A stretch of DNA of 64,000 nt from the NCBI RefSeq assembly GCF_014645815.1, contig NZ_BMML01000004.1:434001-498000 (forward strand), written 5' to 3'. Shown one piece after another: positions 61,820 to 64,000 of the stretch (position 1 is the first letter of the stretch; every line of letters begins with the position of its first letter). Below the pieces are notes generated by a model. That model had not been told where the DNA came from and made no database searches. It saw only the letters and a list, made by a program, of their open reading frames with translations. The DNA comes from Streptomyces fuscichromogenes (GTDB lineage: Bacteria > Actinomycetota > Actinomycetes > Streptomycetales > Streptomycetaceae). The translations under genes were made by a program, and so were the position numbers.

Positions 61820-62601
61820 TGGACAGGCAGTTGTGGCGGTGCCTGCGCCGGCCGGAGGGCTCCGCGGGCACCGTGCTCGCGGTCGACTTCGGTCCCCGGC
61901 CGAACCAGCAGGGTTTCGCCCGGCTGGCCGCGAACCTGCCCGGCGGGGAGGGGGTCTACCTGACCGTGCCGCCCGGCATCGGCACGGACCTGCGGGGCGA
62001 GGCGGAGCCGGAGCGCTATGTGGACCGCTGGGCGGCCGCGCTGCCGGAGCCGGACCGCCCGGTACGGGCGATCGTGACGTTCTGCGCCGGCGCCGCGTTC
62101 GCCGACGGCCTGCGGCGGGCCTGCACCGGCCCGGACGGGGCACCGGCCCTGGTCACGATCGACCCCACGGAGGTGGGCGGGGAGCTGCTGCACTCGGAGT
62201 TCCTGGCCGCCACCGAGACGTTCCGGGCCCATCTGGACGAGCAGATGTTCGCCGAGGTCACGGCTGTCCGCGACACCCTGGCGGACCCGGACGACCTGCC
62301 GTCGGTCGCCGAGCGGCTGCGGGAGGAGCAGCGGCGCGTCGTGGAACACGCCACGGCACGGGCGGGTATGCCCGAGCATCTGCGGGCGATGCTGTGCGCC
62401 CGCTTCGCCGACTACCTGGGTTACCTGGTCGCGGCCGCGCGCCGGCCCGGCCCGGTGGAGCACGCGACGGTCATCGCCTCCGCGGACCACCCGCTGCCCG
62501 GCTGGTGTGCCGACCACCCGTCCAGGCTGGTCACCGAACACGACGATCTGCTCGGCGACCCGCAGGTCGCCCGGCTGGTGCACGGGGCGCTCAGCGCGTG
62601 A
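61819..62601 (+). CDS. TE-like alpha/beta hydrolase with Cys nucleophile (second copy)
   Basis: 260 aa from ATG 61819, in a TGATG overlap, with GAGGGG upstream; a longer GTG start at 61813 is rejected. AVDFGPRPNQQGFARLA at the N-terminus resembles 'pPyaG' thioesterase starts. The nucleophile elbow is TFCAGAAFAD: Cys replaces Ser of a type II thioesterase. ASADHPLPGW and LVTEHDDLL near the C-terminus may hold the catalytic Asp/His. Homologous to the 19506 protein and, in the elbow, to the TE of NRPS E. Last gene of the cluster on this strand. Confidence 0.75.
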   Translation: MDRQLWRCLRRPEGSAGTVLAVDFGPRPNQQGFARLAANLPGGEGVYLTVPPGIGTDLRGEAEPERYVDRWAAALPEPDRPVRAIVTFCAGAAFADGLRRACTGPDGAPALVTIDPTEVGGELLHSEFLAATETFRAHLDEQMFAEVTAVRDTLADPDDLPSVAERLREEQRRVVEHATARAGMPEHLRAMLCARFADYLGYLVAAARRPGPVEHATVIASADHPLPGWCADHPSRLVTEHDDLLGDPQVARLVHGALSA

Positions 62602-62614
62602 GCCGCGGGAGCCG

Positions 62615-63961
62615 TCACCCCGGGTCGGCGGTCCCGGTCACGGCGGCCGCGGCCAGCCGGCGGGTGAGCCGCTGGATCTGCCGGGCGGGGTGAAGCCGGG
62701 CGAAGCCGGGCTCCGTGGCCAGGCGGTCGGCGAGCCCGGTGAACCGGGCCGTCGGCGCGTCCGCGCAGATCTCCTGCGCGACGGCGGCCAGGTCACGCAG
62801 GTCCCGGGTCACCGCGGCGGCGGTCGGAGCGTCGTCGCCGACGGCGGCGGTCGCGGCGTGGTGCCAGTCGGTGATCTGGAGCTCCGGATCGCTCCAGCCG
62901 TCCCCCACCCGCTCGCCCTTGGCCGGCCGCGAGGTGCCTATCACCGCGCGCGTGCTCAGTGCGCCGTGGGCGATCTCCCGGGCGTGCGCGTGGGCGAGCG
63001 CCGAGCCGATCTGCCGGATCATGTCGGCCCGGGTGTCGGGGGTGAGGCGGGAGCGGTGCAGGGCCAGAATGTGGTCGAGGCGGAGCAGGTTCTTCTTCTC
63101 CACATGGAACATCAGCACTGGCCCGGACGCGTGTTGCTCCAGGGTGTCCACCGTGACGATGCCCGGGTGGTCGAACTCGCGCAGCAGCAGGTACTCGCGC
63201 AGGACCGCCGCGTCCGTCTCGGCGCGGGACCGGCCGGCGGCGTAGACCCGGACCCGGCACGGTGCCTTGTCCCAGACCGTGCTCCAGGCGACGAAGTCCT
63301 GCCATCGGTCGGTCAACGAGACCGGTTTCGCGGTCAGTTGCCAGGTGCCGACCCGGGGCCAGTGCTCAACCGGACGCAGGCCGACCCGGTCCAGCAGGGT
63401 GGGCAGGGCCCGCAGGAACCGTCGGCCGGGCCGGTGCCCGCGGTCGTTCGCGGGCTGTCCCAGCAGGTCCCGGGTGACGCGGGGCAGCGACGGCTCGACC
63501 GGCTCGTCGGGGCCGAACACCCCCTGTGCGTCCGGTCCGTCGAGGTCGACGGGTGAGCGCGAGTCGCTGAGGAACGCCGAGCCGCGTACCTCCGGAACGG
63601 TGAGGAACCGGCCGGCCGCGGCCCGGCGCAGTACCGCGGTGAGGTGTTGCGCCTTGACGGCGGCGACGGCGCGCGTGCTGTCCGACACCTTCGTGTTACG
63701 GCCGTGGGTGCGCAGCCAGAAGCCGTTGTCGTTGTGCAACCGCCCCTGGGAGGTGTCGACTTCGAGCAGATGCAGCCCGCCGGGGCCGGCCACCAGCAGA
63801 TCCACGCTGTGCAGATGACCGGTGTCCGACACGAAGGAGAAGTTCGCCCAGGCGCGGTGCCGGCCGTCGTCCGGAAGAGCGCGCCGGATGGGTTCCACGG
63901 CTGCGGGCTCGTCGGAGAAGAACCACGGCGTGACAGTCGTCCAGCGATCGTCTCGTATCAA
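62615..63961 (-). CDS. PglW-like NERD domain/pseudokinase protein (short)
   Basis: 448 aa from TTG 63961, with AAGGA upstream. It opens RWTTVTPWFF, ALPDDGRHRAWANFSF and SVDLLVAGPGGLHLLEVDT, the pattern of the NERD N-terminus of PglW kinases of phage-growth-limitation/BREX type 2 systems. The NERD nuclease Lys after the Glu (usually VEIKS) is Asp here. The C-terminal ~220 residues follow a kinase fold, but the catalytic loop reads HGALSTRAVI in place of HRDxKPxN; ITDWHH keeps a DFG-like Asp. Known PglW proteins are over 1000 aa, so this is short. Convergent with the last cluster gene, 13 bp apart. Either a degenerate PglW or a separate small regulator. Confidence 0.72.
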   Translation of the reverse strand: MIRDDRWTTVTPWFFSDEPAAVEPIRRALPDDGRHRAWANFSFVSDTGHLHSVDLLVAGPGGLHLLEVDTSQGRLHNDNGFWLRTHGRNTKVSDSTRAVAAVKAQHLTAVLRRAAAGRFLTVPEVRGSAFLSDSRSPVDLDGPDAQGVFGPDEPVEPSLPRVTRDLLGQPANDRGHRPGRRFLRALPTLLDRVGLRPVEHWPRVGTWQLTAKPVSLTDRWQDFVAWSTVWDKAPCRVRVYAAGRSRAETDAAVLREYLLLREFDHPGIVTVDTLEQHASGPVLMFHVEKKNLLRLDHILALHRSRLTPDTRADMIRQIGSALAHAHAREIAHGALSTRAVIGTSRPAKGERVGDGWSDPELQITDWHHAATAAVGDDAPTAAAVTRDLRDLAAVAQEICADAPTARFTGLADRLATEPGFARLHPARQIQRLTRRLAAAAVTGTADPG

Positions 63962-64000
63962 ACCCGGGGTCCTTGGAGCCTTCGCGAAGGAGTTTCAGGG
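63962..64000. other. Right edge of window
   Basis: 39 bp upstream of the PglW-like gene, containing a perfect 12-bp palindrome CCTTCGCGAAGG at 63979-63990 and the ribosome binding site of that gene. Too short to say more. Confidence 0.4.

Noticed and set aside
1..64000. CRISPR arrays, insertion sequences, tRNA or rRNA genes, att sites.
   Set aside because: No regularly spaced repeats with spacers, transposase or integrase frames, or tRNA-like cloverleaf sequence was noticed by eye. An automated scan was not possible.

Overview
The window is high-GC actinomycete DNA, almost certainly Streptomyces. Codons are strongly third-position G/C biased, GTG and TTG starts are common, genes overlap in ATGA/GTGA fashion, TTA codons are very rare, and an intergenic hairpin element familiar from Streptomyces chromosomes sits at 4367-4412.

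Left flank (1-6316) is core chromosome. It holds a SulP transporter plus beta-carbonic anhydrase pair, a small secreted protein with two inverted repeats upstream, a ZapE-like ATPase divergent from a RibD-type reductase, an unrecognised 157-aa protein, murC and msrB.

From about 6443 to 62601 lies one large non-ribosomal peptide (NRPS) gene cluster in three transcription blocks. Block 1 (minus, 16140 to 6443) encodes three ATP-grasp ligases, an MFS exporter, a lysine/ornithine-type N-hydroxylase, a redoxin-like/aminoglycoside-phosphotransferase-like fusion and a free-standing adenylation (A) domain whose pocket reads as threonine. Block 2 (plus, 16872 to 47792) encodes an MbtH-like protein, a C-T-TE protein, a TE-like hydrolase with Cys at the nucleophile position, two SyrP-like iron/2-oxoglutarate hydroxylases and four NRPSs. 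These are B (C*-A-[FkbM methyltransferase]-T-C), C (C-A-T-C-T), D (A-T-C) and E (partial C-A-T-C-A-T-TE). SbnA and SbnB homologues for 2,3-diaminopropionate (Dap), a LysA-fold decarboxylase, an AlaX-like protein and an A-T protein follow. A lone acyl-CoA-dehydrogenase-like gene lies antisense. Block 3 (plus, 49658 to 62601) encodes two ABC exporter half-transporters, a second phosphotransferase-like protein, T-C, a free carrier protein, a fourth ATP-grasp ligase, a BBE-type FAD oxidase, a class II aminoacyl-tRNA-synthetase-like protein without an anticodon-binding domain, a second free A domain and a second Cys TE-like hydrolase.

Pocket residues read by hand give Ser for A1 of NRPS E, a Dab/Dap-like code for its A2, Glu-like for B, Val-like for D, a basic residue for C, and no recognised call for the A-T protein or the 60272 A domain. 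Dap supply, amine N-hydroxylation, beta-hydroxylation, possible dehydrogenation and probable ATP-grasp ligation point to a heavily modified Dap-containing peptide. Several carrier domains have no A domain in cis, so loading in trans is built in. I recognise no known product. The free carrier, synthetase-like protein, AlaX-like protein and four ATP-grasp ligases are the least ordinary parts. Export, two kinase-like proteins (possible self-resistance) and TTA codons in three genes at the heads of the blocks suggest a developmentally controlled bioactive peptide. No pathway regulator or phosphopantetheinyl transferase is visible.

Right edge (62615-63961) is a minus-strand PglW-like NERD/pseudokinase gene, outside the cluster by orientation. 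Start sites were chosen by eye from ribosome binding sites and overlaps, and all family calls come from reading motifs, not from searches.
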